This document shows positions 42,307 to 50,003 of a stretch of DNA of 64,000 nt, piece after piece. The notes beneath the pieces were generated by a model. It made no database searches and had not been told where the DNA came from. It worked only from the letters and a program-made list of their open reading frames with translations. The stretch comes from Microbacterium murale (GTDB taxonomy: Bacteria; Actinomycetota; Actinomycetes; Actinomycetales; Microbacteriaceae), in contig NZ_JAUSXK010000001.1 of the NCBI RefSeq assembly GCF_030815955.1, forward strand, positions 2,418,001 through 2,482,000. Direction: 5' to 3'. The position numbers and the translations under genes were made by a program. Position 1 is the first letter of the stretch, and each line of letters begins with the position of its first letter.

Positions 42307-44057
42307 CAGCTGCCGGCCCGCGCGACGGCGAGGTCCGCGTCCAGCGCTTTCAACGCGTCCGCCGGCACCCCGGCCCTCGTCGCGATCGAGATGAGGCTCG
42401 AGTCGGGAGCGAGGCCGAGGATCTCGGTATGGGCGATGTCGGGTGCATGTCGCTCCACGACCGACCGGAACCGCGGCTCGAGCAGCAGATCATCGAGGGG
42501 AAGCTCGAGCAGATCCAGCGCTGTCAGCTCGTGCTCATGGGGCAGCGGTACGAGATTGCGTTCCGCACGGTCTCGGTGCGCTCGCGCACGCAGGTGCGCT
42601 GCATCGACAGGGCCTTCAGCGGGTAGTCCGAGCCGCACGTACTGACTATCCGGAGCGTCGCCACGTCGCATGAGATCGACCAGCAGCTCGGTCATCCGCA
42701 ACTCGACCTCGTCGTCGACGATGGGGTGCAGCTGGCGGGGGTCGGAATCCAGATCGAAGAGCAACGTGCCATGCTGCCACGAGTTGAACCATACGGCGGA
42801 GGTCTCGGTGCGCATCGTCCGAAGACCCTTCGTGAAGGTGAACGGCTCCGCCGGGACCCAATCGCCGAGTTCGGCGACCGAGAAGCGTGCTCTCATATGG
42901 GTGGGCATGAGTGTGAATTCCTCGAGCGGCGAGTTGCTCACGTCATCCGCCGCCCGCATGTACACGTATCGTCCGTCCGTCACGTTCACATGCCCCCCGT
43001 AGACGCCGAACAGCGCGCCGTCATGTCCATCCGAGTGCGCGGTGAGCGGCTGACCGATCATGTCGGGAGTGGCCTCGATGCCGAAGAATTCGAGGATGGT
43101 GAGCGGGATGTCGACTGTCTGCGCCAGGCGTTCGTCGCGGATGCCGCGGGCGCCGGTGCGGGGATCCCACAGGAACATCGGCACATGTACGAGCTCATTG
43201 AACCAAGGAGTGATGCCCTTGGCCCACCATCCGTGCTCACCGAGCAGGAACCCGTGATCCGTGTTCACGATCAGCATGGTGTCGTCCCAGAGCCCGTACT
43301 CATCCATGGCATCGAGAACGCGGCCGAGGGAGTGATCGCACATGTCGAGCAGAGCGAGGTACTCGTCGCGCACGCGGTCCACCTCGTCCTCGCTTTCGAG
43401 GACACGGCGATATGCGGGCCAGTCGTTCGTCGCCTCATCCTGGAGTCCGCGACCTCCGCGGAAGCGTTCCGGAGCGAAGAAGGGCTCGTGCGGATCGAAC
43501 AGCTCGATCTGCAGCATCCAGTCATCGGCGCCCGCGTTGGTCGTGATGAAGTCGATGCCGGCATCGACAGTGCGGGTCTGCGAGTGCTTCTGCTCGGTCT
43601 GCATGTACCTGCGGTTCACGGCATCCTGGGCACGCATGCGCACGACGGGGGAGGTACGGGTGTCGGTTGCGCCGACGATGCCCTTCCAGGGATCGCCTTC
43701 CTGTCCACGCGCGAACTCCCACGTCGTATAACGCGTGTGATAGGTCGCGCCGCCGTCCTCCCAGTAGTGCGTGTGATCCGATGCGAGATGCGTATGGATT
43801 CCGTTCTCTGACAGCAGGGAGGGGACGGAATCGTCGAACGGCTCGAGTGGCCCCCAGCTGCGGTGCAGGAAGTTCTGGCGCCCCGTGTGCAGTTCGCGGC
43901 GAGCGGGCATGCACGGCATCGACCCGGCATAGAACTTGTCGAAGGTGACGGTGCGCGCAGCGAGTCGCGCAAAATTCGGCAGGTGAGGGGTGGCATCCAC
44001 ATACGGAGCCACCATGTGGCGGTTGAGGCTGTCGAACATCAGATTGATCGCGCGCAT
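42306..44057 (-). CDS. S1-type sulfatase with CMPAR active-site motif
   Basis: A 583-residue intracellular sulfatase. NLMFDSLNRHMV replaces the usual double-Asp start; the formylglycine site is Cys49 in SMPCMPARRELHTGR, a CxPxR variant with Ala in the fourth position known in a subset of S1 sulfatases. DPHEPFFAPERF and VNTDHGFLLGEHGWWAKG complete the metal and sulfate site. A long C-terminal extension of roughly 100 residues follows. It starts two bases after the stop of the upstream sulfatase gene and runs into the DUF1593 gene. Confidence 0.88.
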   Translation of the reverse strand: MRAINLMFDSLNRHMVAPYVDATPHLPNFARLAARTVTFDKFYAGSMPCMPARRELHTGRQNFLHRSWGPLEPFDDSVPSLLSENGIHTHLASDHTHYWEDGGATYHTRYTTWEFARGQEGDPWKGIVGATDTRTSPVVRMRAQDAVNRRYMQTEQKHSQTRTVDAGIDFITTNAGADDWMLQIELFDPHEPFFAPERFRGGRGLQDEATNDWPAYRRVLESEDEVDRVRDEYLALLDMCDHSLGRVLDAMDEYGLWDDTMLIVNTDHGFLLGEHGWWAKGITPWFNELVHVPMFLWDPRTGARGIRDERLAQTVDIPLTILEFFGIEATPDMIGQPLTAHSDGHDGALFGVYGGHVNVTDGRYVYMRAADDVSNSPLEEFTLMPTHMRARFSVAELGDWVPAEPFTFTKGLRTMRTETSAVWFNSWQHGTLLFDLDSDPRQLHPIVDDEVELRMTELLVDLMRRGDAPDSQYVRLGLPAEGPVDAAHLRARAHRDRAERNLVPLPHEHELTALDLLELPLDDLLLEPRFRSVVERHAPDIAHTEILGLAPDSSLISIATRAGVPADALKALDADLAVARAGS

Positions 44058-44059
44058 GC

Positions 44060-45697
44060 TCAACGGATTCCTTCTCGGGTGACGAGGACGTGATCGCTGG
44101 GTGCGTAGCCCAGACGCCACGCGCCGAACCAGGCGGATTCGTTCTCCGCGACCGTCACCGGCCCGGTGTACAGATGCCAGCGTCGACCGTCCGGAACCGG
44201 CGAACCGGATGCCAGTTCGATGTCCGACAGATCCCCGAGCGGTCCGGGAGGATCGATAGTCCACGCGATGGACGCGCCCTCGGTGGTGGCCGTCGCGACG
44301 AAGGCTCCCGAATCGATCGTGACAACAGGAGCATCCGTCTGCGGACTGACGCCGCCGGGGCGCCAGCGTTCGATCAGCTCGCTCTCCGGGATGGCGCCCA
44401 GATCGCCGTACTCGTCGCGCCAGTCCTGCAGCGCTCGACTCAGTCGCTGCTTCGTCGCCTCGTGCACGGGATCGTCCGCCAGATTGCGCGTCTCGTGCGG
44501 ATCCTCGACGATGTCGTAGAGCTCCTCCGCCGGACGCGGCACGCTCATCATGGAGCGCTGCAGCTCTGTGAGGATGTCGGGGTTCTGCCCCTGGGTGAGC
44601 ATGTCGCCCTCTTCGTGCCGCAGGCGCCGCAGGTCGCTCCACGTGCCCAGGTGGTCCGGATAGTAGTTGTACTGCATACCAGGCCGGTCGGGATGCAGGT
44701 TGAGGATGTACCGGTATCGCTCGTCGCGAATGGTCCGGACCGTGTCGTCGGTGGCGTCCATTCGGTCGCGTCCCGCGTAGGCATAGGGCGCCGCAGGCAA
44801 CGCCTCTCCGGTCGGCGACAGCAGGGGGCGTCCGTGCATGTGCTCCGGCACCTCGATGCCGGCGACTTCGAGGATCGTCGGCGCCAGATCGAGCATCTGG
44901 ACGACCTCAGCGCGTGAGGTGCCCGGTTGGATACGTCCCGGCCAACGGGCGATGAGCGGCACACGCACCCCGGCCTCGTTCGCCCAGCGTTTCGCGCGCG
45001 GAAAGCTCGCCCCGTGATCGCTCCAGAAGACGACGAGCGTATCCTCGGCGAGCCCGTCCTCGTCGAGCTGGTCGAGGATGCCGCCGACCCACTCATCCAT
45101 CGCGGCGACGAGATCGAAGTAGCGGGCCCACGCCTGGCGGAACGTGGGAGTGTCTGGATGGTACGGCGGCAACGGCACCGTTGCTGGATCGTGTCGCTGT
45201 TCGTCGCCGAGCGTGCGAGTGGCGGCTTCGTATGCGTCGTCGCCGTAGATGCGCGATTCGTGGGTGAGGAGGCTGTGGAACGACGCGAAGAACGGTGCGC
45301 CCTCCGGCCGGTCGCGCCAATGCGCGTGGGGGGAGCAGTCGTCGAACGCGGTCGGTGGGGTCTTCACCTGGAAGTCCGTGAACCAGTTGTTCGACGTGTA
45401 ATAGCCCGCCTCGCGGAAGTACTCGCTCACCAACCGGACGGACGCAGGTGGCACGGCTTTCGTGCGCATGTGCATCGTGCCGATGGCCGTGGGGTAGCAC
45501 CCCGTCATGATCGCCGAGCGCGAAGGCGCGCAGACGGGTGCCGCAGCGAATGCCTGATCGAACCGCATCCCCGATTGCGCCAACGCATCGAGATGGGGAG
45601 TGGGGGACTGGTCGGCATCGGGCCAGAGGCCGGCGTACGGGCCGATGTGAGGGTTGATGTCATGGGTCGAGATCCACAAGATGTTCGGCTGATTCAT
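44060..45697 (-). CDS. S1-type sulfatase (CAPSR)
   Basis: A 545-residue intracellular sulfatase starting MNQPNILWISTHDINPHIG. Cys56 in CAPSRSAIMTG is the formylglycine precursor; SHDIN-like and VVFWSDHGASFPRAKRW stretches supply metal ligands and active-site Lys. A C-terminal all-beta domain of about 90 residues (from about 455) is added. ATG at 45697 is preferred because AGGAGG lies three bases upstream; an alternative start lies 21 nt earlier. First gene of a leftward operon with a second sulfatase and the DUF1593 protein. Confidence 0.9.
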   Translation of the reverse strand: MNQPNILWISTHDINPHIGPYAGLWPDADQSPTPHLDALAQSGMRFDQAFAAAPVCAPSRSAIMTGCYPTAIGTMHMRTKAVPPASVRLVSEYFREAGYYTSNNWFTDFQVKTPPTAFDDCSPHAHWRDRPEGAPFFASFHSLLTHESRIYGDDAYEAATRTLGDEQRHDPATVPLPPYHPDTPTFRQAWARYFDLVAAMDEWVGGILDQLDEDGLAEDTLVVFWSDHGASFPRAKRWANEAGVRVPLIARWPGRIQPGTSRAEVVQMLDLAPTILEVAGIEVPEHMHGRPLLSPTGEALPAAPYAYAGRDRMDATDDTVRTIRDERYRYILNLHPDRPGMQYNYYPDHLGTWSDLRRLRHEEGDMLTQGQNPDILTELQRSMMSVPRPAEELYDIVEDPHETRNLADDPVHEATKQRLSRALQDWRDEYGDLGAIPESELIERWRPGGVSPQTDAPVVTIDSGAFVATATTEGASIAWTIDPPGPLGDLSDIELASGSPVPDGRRWHLYTGPVTVAENESAWFGAWRLGYAPSDHVLVTREGIR

Positions 45698-45724
45698 GAT
45701 CCTCCTCGATACGCCCACGCATCA

Positions 45725-45757
45725 TTGCGTCAACTACTGAACACTATTTAGTATTAC
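45725..45757 (+). promoter_or_regulatory. Promoter with repeated operator-like element (copy 1)
   Basis: TTGCGT (45725-45730), an 18-nt spacer and TAGTAT (45749-45754) precede the sulfatase gene at 45784. The 22 bases 45736-45757 recur with one mismatch at 47387-47408; the core is ACTATTTAGTATTAC with inner dyad ACTA-TT-TAGT. This AT-rich block stands out against the GC-rich surroundings. The element lies between divergent sulfatase genes and could control both. Confidence 0.6.
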
Positions 45758-45783
45758 ACCACGAACGCGAACGAGGAGAACAA

Positions 45784-47370
45784 ATGCCTGTATCACCCGG
45801 CGATCGCCCGAACATAGTGCTGATCCTGGCGGATGATCTGGGCTTCTCAGATATCGGCTGTTTCGGGGGTGAGATCCCGACCCCCAACCTCGATGCGCTC
45901 GCGGCCGACGGCGTTCGGCTCACGCAGTTCTACAACACCGCGCGGTGCTCGCCTTCCCGGGCATCGCTGCTCACGGGTCTGCATCCGCATCAGACCGGCG
46001 TGGGAATCCTCACGCGCGACGATCGGCCCGCCGGCTATTCCGGAACTCTGAACGACCAGTGCGCGACGATTGCTGAGGTGCTCGGCGATGCCGGGTACGC
46101 GACGCACATGGCAGGGAAGTGGCATGTCAGCGGCCGCATCGGCGCGCCGAACGGCACGTGGCCGACTCGGCGCGGGTTCGACAAGTTCTACGGCACCCTC
46201 GATGGGGGCGGCAGTTACTTCGCACCTCCCACGCTCATGGACGGCGAAGTGCTCGTGGATGCCCCGGCCGACTTCTACTACACCGACGCCGTCGCGGGCT
46301 TCGCTGCCGACGCGATCCGCGAGCATGTGGAGGAACGGCCCGATCAGCCGTTCTTCTCCTATGTCGCCTTCACGGCACCGCACTGGCCCTTGCACGCGCC
46401 GGAGTCCGCGATCGAGCAGCATGCCGGACGGTATGACCAGGGTTGGGCGTTCGCTCGTGAGGCGAGAGTCGATCGCCAGCGCGCGCTCGGACTGTTCGGC
46501 GAGAGCGATTTTCTTGAGAGCGACGCGGACCCCCGCGTGCCCGATTGGAGCGAGGAGGACGATCAGAATTGGCAGGCGCGACGTATGGAGGTCTATGCGG
46601 CACAGGTGGCGCTCATGGATGAGGGGATCGGTCGGATCTTGCGGGTCCTCGAAGAGAGTGGGGTCGCTGAGAACACCTGTGTGATCTTCCTCTCCGACAA
46701 CGGCGGCTGCGCGGAAGAGATCCTGCCGGGAGGAGGGCGACTGCCGTTTGCTCGGACGATGACGAACGGCGACCCGATCGCGTTCGGGAACACGAGTGAC
46801 GTGTGGCCGGGTGCCGTCGACACCTTCGCGAGCTACGGGCGCGCATGGGCGAACGTCTCGAACGCTCCGTTCCGCGAGTACAAACACTGGGTGCACGAGG
46901 GGGGAATCTCAACGCCCTTCATCGTGCGATGGCCGGCGTCGGTGTCTGCAGACGTTGCGATTCAGAATCACCCTCATCAGCTCACTGACGTCATGGCGAC
47001 GTTCGTGGAGATGGTCGGTGCGACCTACCCTGGCGAGCGCGATGGGCAGCCGGTTCTCCGCATGGAAGGTGTCAGCATGCTTCCGACGTGGCGCGGCGAA
47101 CCAGAAGAGGGTGAGCGGACACTGTTCTGGGAGCACGAGGGCAACGCCGCGGTGAGACGAGGGCGATGGAAGCTCGTGCGCAAATACCCCGCACCCTGGG
47201 AGCTGTATGACATTGATGCCGACCGCGGTGAACGGACGAACCTCGCCCTCGACGAGCGTCCGATAGTACGAGAACTCTCGGACGCCTTCGCCGAGTGGAG
47301 CGGTCGCGTGGAGGTCGTACCTCGCGAAATCTGGGAGCCCCTTTACGCACCGACCGCGTTGGGTGGATAG
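45784..47370 (+). CDS. S1-type arylsulfatase (CSPSR)
   Basis: A 528-residue intracellular sulfatase with the classical arylsulfatase layout: PNIVLILADDLGFSDIGCFGGEI (metal Asp pair), Cys55 in CSPSRASLLTGLHPHQTG, AGKWHVSG, TAPHWPLHAPE and LSDNGGCAEE. The C-terminal subdomain has WKLVRKYPAPWELYDI and DRGERTNLA. It closely follows the arylsulfatase A/PAS group, unlike the other three. ATG at 45784 follows GAGGAG. It is separated by 96 nt from the importer operon, whose promoter repeats the same control element. Confidence 0.92.
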   Translation: MPVSPGDRPNIVLILADDLGFSDIGCFGGEIPTPNLDALAADGVRLTQFYNTARCSPSRASLLTGLHPHQTGVGILTRDDRPAGYSGTLNDQCATIAEVLGDAGYATHMAGKWHVSGRIGAPNGTWPTRRGFDKFYGTLDGGGSYFAPPTLMDGEVLVDAPADFYYTDAVAGFAADAIREHVEERPDQPFFSYVAFTAPHWPLHAPESAIEQHAGRYDQGWAFAREARVDRQRALGLFGESDFLESDADPRVPDWSEEDDQNWQARRMEVYAAQVALMDEGIGRILRVLEESGVAENTCVIFLSDNGGCAEEILPGGGRLPFARTMTNGDPIAFGNTSDVWPGAVDTFASYGRAWANVSNAPFREYKHWVHEGGISTPFIVRWPASVSADVAIQNHPHQLTDVMATFVEMVGATYPGERDGQPVLRMEGVSMLPTWRGEPEEGERTLFWEHEGNAAVRRGRWKLVRKYPAPWELYDIDADRGERTNLALDERPIVRELSDAFAEWSGRVEVVPREIWEPLYAPTALGG

Positions 47371-47376
47371 TCGACC

Positions 47377-47408
47377 TTGTCAAACCACTGAACAGTATTT
47401 AGTATTAC
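47377..47408 (+). promoter_or_regulatory. Promoter with repeated operator-like element (copy 2)
   Basis: TTGTCA (47377-47382), a 17-nt spacer and TAGTAT (47400-47405) form a good promoter for the Opp-type importer operon. Bases 47387-47408 match 45736-45757 at 21 of 22 positions. The repeated block covers the spacer and the -10 box, so a bound repressor would prevent transcription. The TetR domain encoded at the end of this operon is the nearest candidate regulator. Confidence 0.65.
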
Positions 47409-47466
47409 TTTGCCGAGCAAGGTCGCCCGGCATCTTCCCGAAACCAATGACGTCGTAGGAGATCAC

Positions 47467-49011
47467 ATGCGATCCGCCCCTCTCATCCGCCTGGCGGCGG
47501 TAGCAGCCGTCGCCGCGCTAGCGCTCACTTCGTGCAGCGCGGGTGCCCCCGAACCTGCCGCATCGAGCGGCGGCGCCGCCACTGCACCGCTGCTCACGAT
47601 CGGGTCACTGACCGAGCCCACGAGCTGGGACCCGGCTCAGTCGAACGAGGGCCACTTCGCCCCCATCTACCAGTCCGTGTACGACACGCTGCTCAAGCGT
47701 GAACCGGATGGCACCCTCAGCCCGATGCTGGCCACGGAATGGACCATGAGCGACGACAGCATGTCGCTTTCGCTCGAACTCCGCACCGACGTCACGTTCA
47801 CGGACGGATCCGTCTTCGACGGCGAAGCGGTCAAGGCGAACATCGAGCACTTCAAGACCGCCAACGGGCCTCAGCAGGGGAACCTGGCGGCCATCGAGAG
47901 CGTCGAGGTCGTGGATGCTGACACGGTCAATATCCAGTTGAGTGCGCCCGATCCTGATCTGCCGAACAACCTGGCGAACTCAGGTGGCTACATGGCGAGC
48001 CCGGCTGCTCTGGCCACCCCCGAGATCACCACTGTCCCGGTCGGTTCCGGCCCCTACGTCCTCGACACGAGCCGTTCCGTCGTCGGATCGACCATCATGT
48101 TCACGCGCAACGAGGACTACTGGGGCGAGGAGCTTCCGTTCGACGAGGTCGAATTCAAGATCCTCACCGACGAGACGGCGCGCCTGAATGCGCTCACGTC
48201 GGGACAGATCGATTTCGCGTCGCTCAACCGTGCCGCGTCGGCACTGCAGGCGCAGGCAGCCGGCCTCAACGCCCCCGAGCCGTTCTCGGTCAACTGGGGC
48301 GGACTCCTCTTCTTCGACCGCGACGGCGCTCTCCTGCCGGAGCTCGCCGACGTCCGCGTGCGTGAGGCGCTTGCCATCGCGATCGACGCGGATGCGATCG
48401 TGCAGGTCGGCTGGGAAGGCCTCGGCACTCAGACATCGCAGGTCTTCGGTCCCGATACCGAGGCCTACGAGAAGGACCTCGATGACGCGTACGCGTACGA
48501 CCCGAAGCGTGCCAAGGAGCTGCTCGCCGAAGCCGGCGCCAGCGACCTGTCGCTGACCCTCCCCGTGAGCGGCGTGTTCGAGCCGGTCATCTACGACGCG
48601 ATCATCCAGAACTGGGAAGACATCGGAGTCACTGTCACCCGCCACCAGTGGGGTCCGGGCGAGGCCATCCCGTCCATGCAGCGTGGTGAGTTCCCGATCG
48701 CGTTCATGACACTCGCGTCGCGTTCGGACTGGGGAACGATGAACTTCCTGCTTTCTCCGGAGGCCACATGGAACCCCCTGGGGTCGACCGATCCCGAACT
48801 CGAAGCGCTCATGGCCGGGTACCCGAGCGCCGACGAGGCGGGTAAGGCCGAGATCGCCCGTGAGGTCAACGAGTGGGTCATCGACAACGTGTGGTTCGCG
48901 CCGATCATGCGCCCCGACACGTTCAACTTCTACGGTGACAGCATCGAGATCGTGCCGCAGGTGCAGCAGGCCATTCCGTCGATCTGGAGCTACACGCCGA
49001 CCGGAATGTGA
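47467..49011 (+). CDS. Opp/Dpp-type substrate-binding lipoprotein
   Basis: Family-5 solute-binding protein of 514 residues. The signal peptide ends in a lipobox TSC with Cys23, followed by an Ala/Ser/Pro linker. The fold starts LLTIGSLTEPTSWDPAQSNEGH and includes DGTLSPMLATEW and VREALAIAIDADAIV, typical of peptide- and oligosaccharide-binding members. ATG at 47467 follows AGGAG (47457-47461); an upstream in-frame TTG was rejected. Family-5 proteins also bind plant oligosaccharides, and the GH3 gene at the end of the operon suggests a beta-glycoside here. Confidence 0.88.
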   Translation: MRSAPLIRLAAVAAVAALALTSCSAGAPEPAASSGGAATAPLLTIGSLTEPTSWDPAQSNEGHFAPIYQSVYDTLLKREPDGTLSPMLATEWTMSDDSMSLSLELRTDVTFTDGSVFDGEAVKANIEHFKTANGPQQGNLAAIESVEVVDADTVNIQLSAPDPDLPNNLANSGGYMASPAALATPEITTVPVGSGPYVLDTSRSVVGSTIMFTRNEDYWGEELPFDEVEFKILTDETARLNALTSGQIDFASLNRAASALQAQAAGLNAPEPFSVNWGGLLFFDRDGALLPELADVRVREALAIAIDADAIVQVGWEGLGTQTSQVFGPDTEAYEKDLDDAYAYDPKRAKELLAEAGASDLSLTLPVSGVFEPVIYDAIIQNWEDIGVTVTRHQWGPGEAIPSMQRGEFPIAFMTLASRSDWGTMNFLLSPEATWNPLGSTDPELEALMAGYPSADEAGKAEIAREVNEWVIDNVWFAPIMRPDTFNFYGDSIEIVPQVQQAIPSIWSYTPTGM

Positions 49012-49018
49012 TCACGAA

Positions 49019-49042
49019 GGGGCCCCGTTCCCGCGGGGCCCC
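49019..49042 (+). other. Intercistronic hairpin after the binding-protein gene
   Basis: GGGGCCCCG (49019-49027) and CGGGGCCCC (49034-49042) form a perfect 9-bp stem with a 6-nt loop, eight bases past the stop codon and 22 bases before the next start. No T-run follows. Such hairpins stabilise the upstream message or terminate partially, giving more binding protein than permease. Confidence 0.65.
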
Positions 49043-49064
49043 TCCCTCTCACCGGAGAATCCTC

Positions 49065-50003
49065 ATGCCCTTCCTTCTGAAACGCCTCATCTCGGCGGTG
49101 TCGCTGATCTTCGCGACCTCGCTCATCGTCTTCCTCCTCATTTCGCCTGCCTTCGGCGACATCGCGCGCAATGTACTAGGCGAGAACGCCAGTGCGGAGC
49201 AGGTCTCGCAACTGAACTCCGAGCTCGGATTCGACCGCCCCGTGTTCGTCCAGTACTTCGATTGGCTGGTCGGCGCGCTGCAGGGAGACCTCGGCACCTC
49301 GTTGTTCACGTCGCAGCCTGTGTGGGCGGCGATAAGCGTACGCATGCCTGTGACCGTCGCACTGGTCGTCCTCGTGACGCTCCTGAGCGGCATCATCGGC
49401 TTCGCGGTGGGAATCATCTCAGCAGTCAGGCGTGGGTGGGTCGACAAGACGCTGCAGTTCTTCGCCACGCTGGGAGATGCGCTCCCGGCGTTCATCATCG
49501 CGCTGTTCCTCGTCACGGTCTTCGCGATCCAGCTCGGTTGGCTTCCCGCCACCGGCTACACCGACTTCCGCGCCGATCCGAGCGCCTGGGCGCTCAGTCT
49601 GGTCATGCCCGTCGCCGCTCTCACCATCCCGGCAATCGCCGGAATCGCTCAGCAGGTCCGTAGCTCGATGCTTTCGATGATGCGGCAGGACTACGTTCGC
49701 ACGCTTCGCAGCCGCGGCCTCTCGGAGACACGGGTCGTGCTCGTCCACGTGCTGCGCAACTCATCGACAACCGGTCTGACGGCCCTCGCCGTGCAGGTCG
49801 TCGGAATTCTCGGCGGCGCGGTCGTGATCGAGCAGATCTTCGCGCTCCCAGGCCTCGGCAGCCTCGCGATCGAGGCCGCCGTGCGCACCGACGCGCCGCT
49901 GGTGCTCGGGGCTGTACTCGCCTACGTCGTGATCGTCGTCATCGTCAATCTGCTGGTCGACCTGGCCGTCGCCTGGCTGAACCCCAAGGTGCGTCTCTCA
50001 TGA
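49065..50003 (+). CDS. Opp/Dpp-type ABC transporter permease, DppB class
   Basis: A 312-residue membrane protein with about six helices. The N-terminus MPFLLKRLISAVSLIFATSLIVFLL in the first helix, QLNSELGFDRPVFVQYFDWL and GDLGTSLF are the DppB hallmarks. The EAA loop reads DYVRTLRSRGLSETRVVLVHVLRN, and GGAVVIEQIFALPGLG follows. Its stop overlaps the ATG of the fused permease-ATPase gene (ATGA). Confidence 0.9.
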   Translation: MPFLLKRLISAVSLIFATSLIVFLLISPAFGDIARNVLGENASAEQVSQLNSELGFDRPVFVQYFDWLVGALQGDLGTSLFTSQPVWAAISVRMPVTVALVVLVTLLSGIIGFAVGIISAVRRGWVDKTLQFFATLGDALPAFIIALFLVTVFAIQLGWLPATGYTDFRADPSAWALSLVMPVAALTIPAIAGIAQQVRSSMLSMMRQDYVRTLRSRGLSETRVVLVHVLRNSSTTGLTALAVQVVGILGGAVVIEQIFALPGLGSLAIEAAVRTDAPLVLGAVLAYVVIVVIVNLLVDLAVAWLNPKVRLS

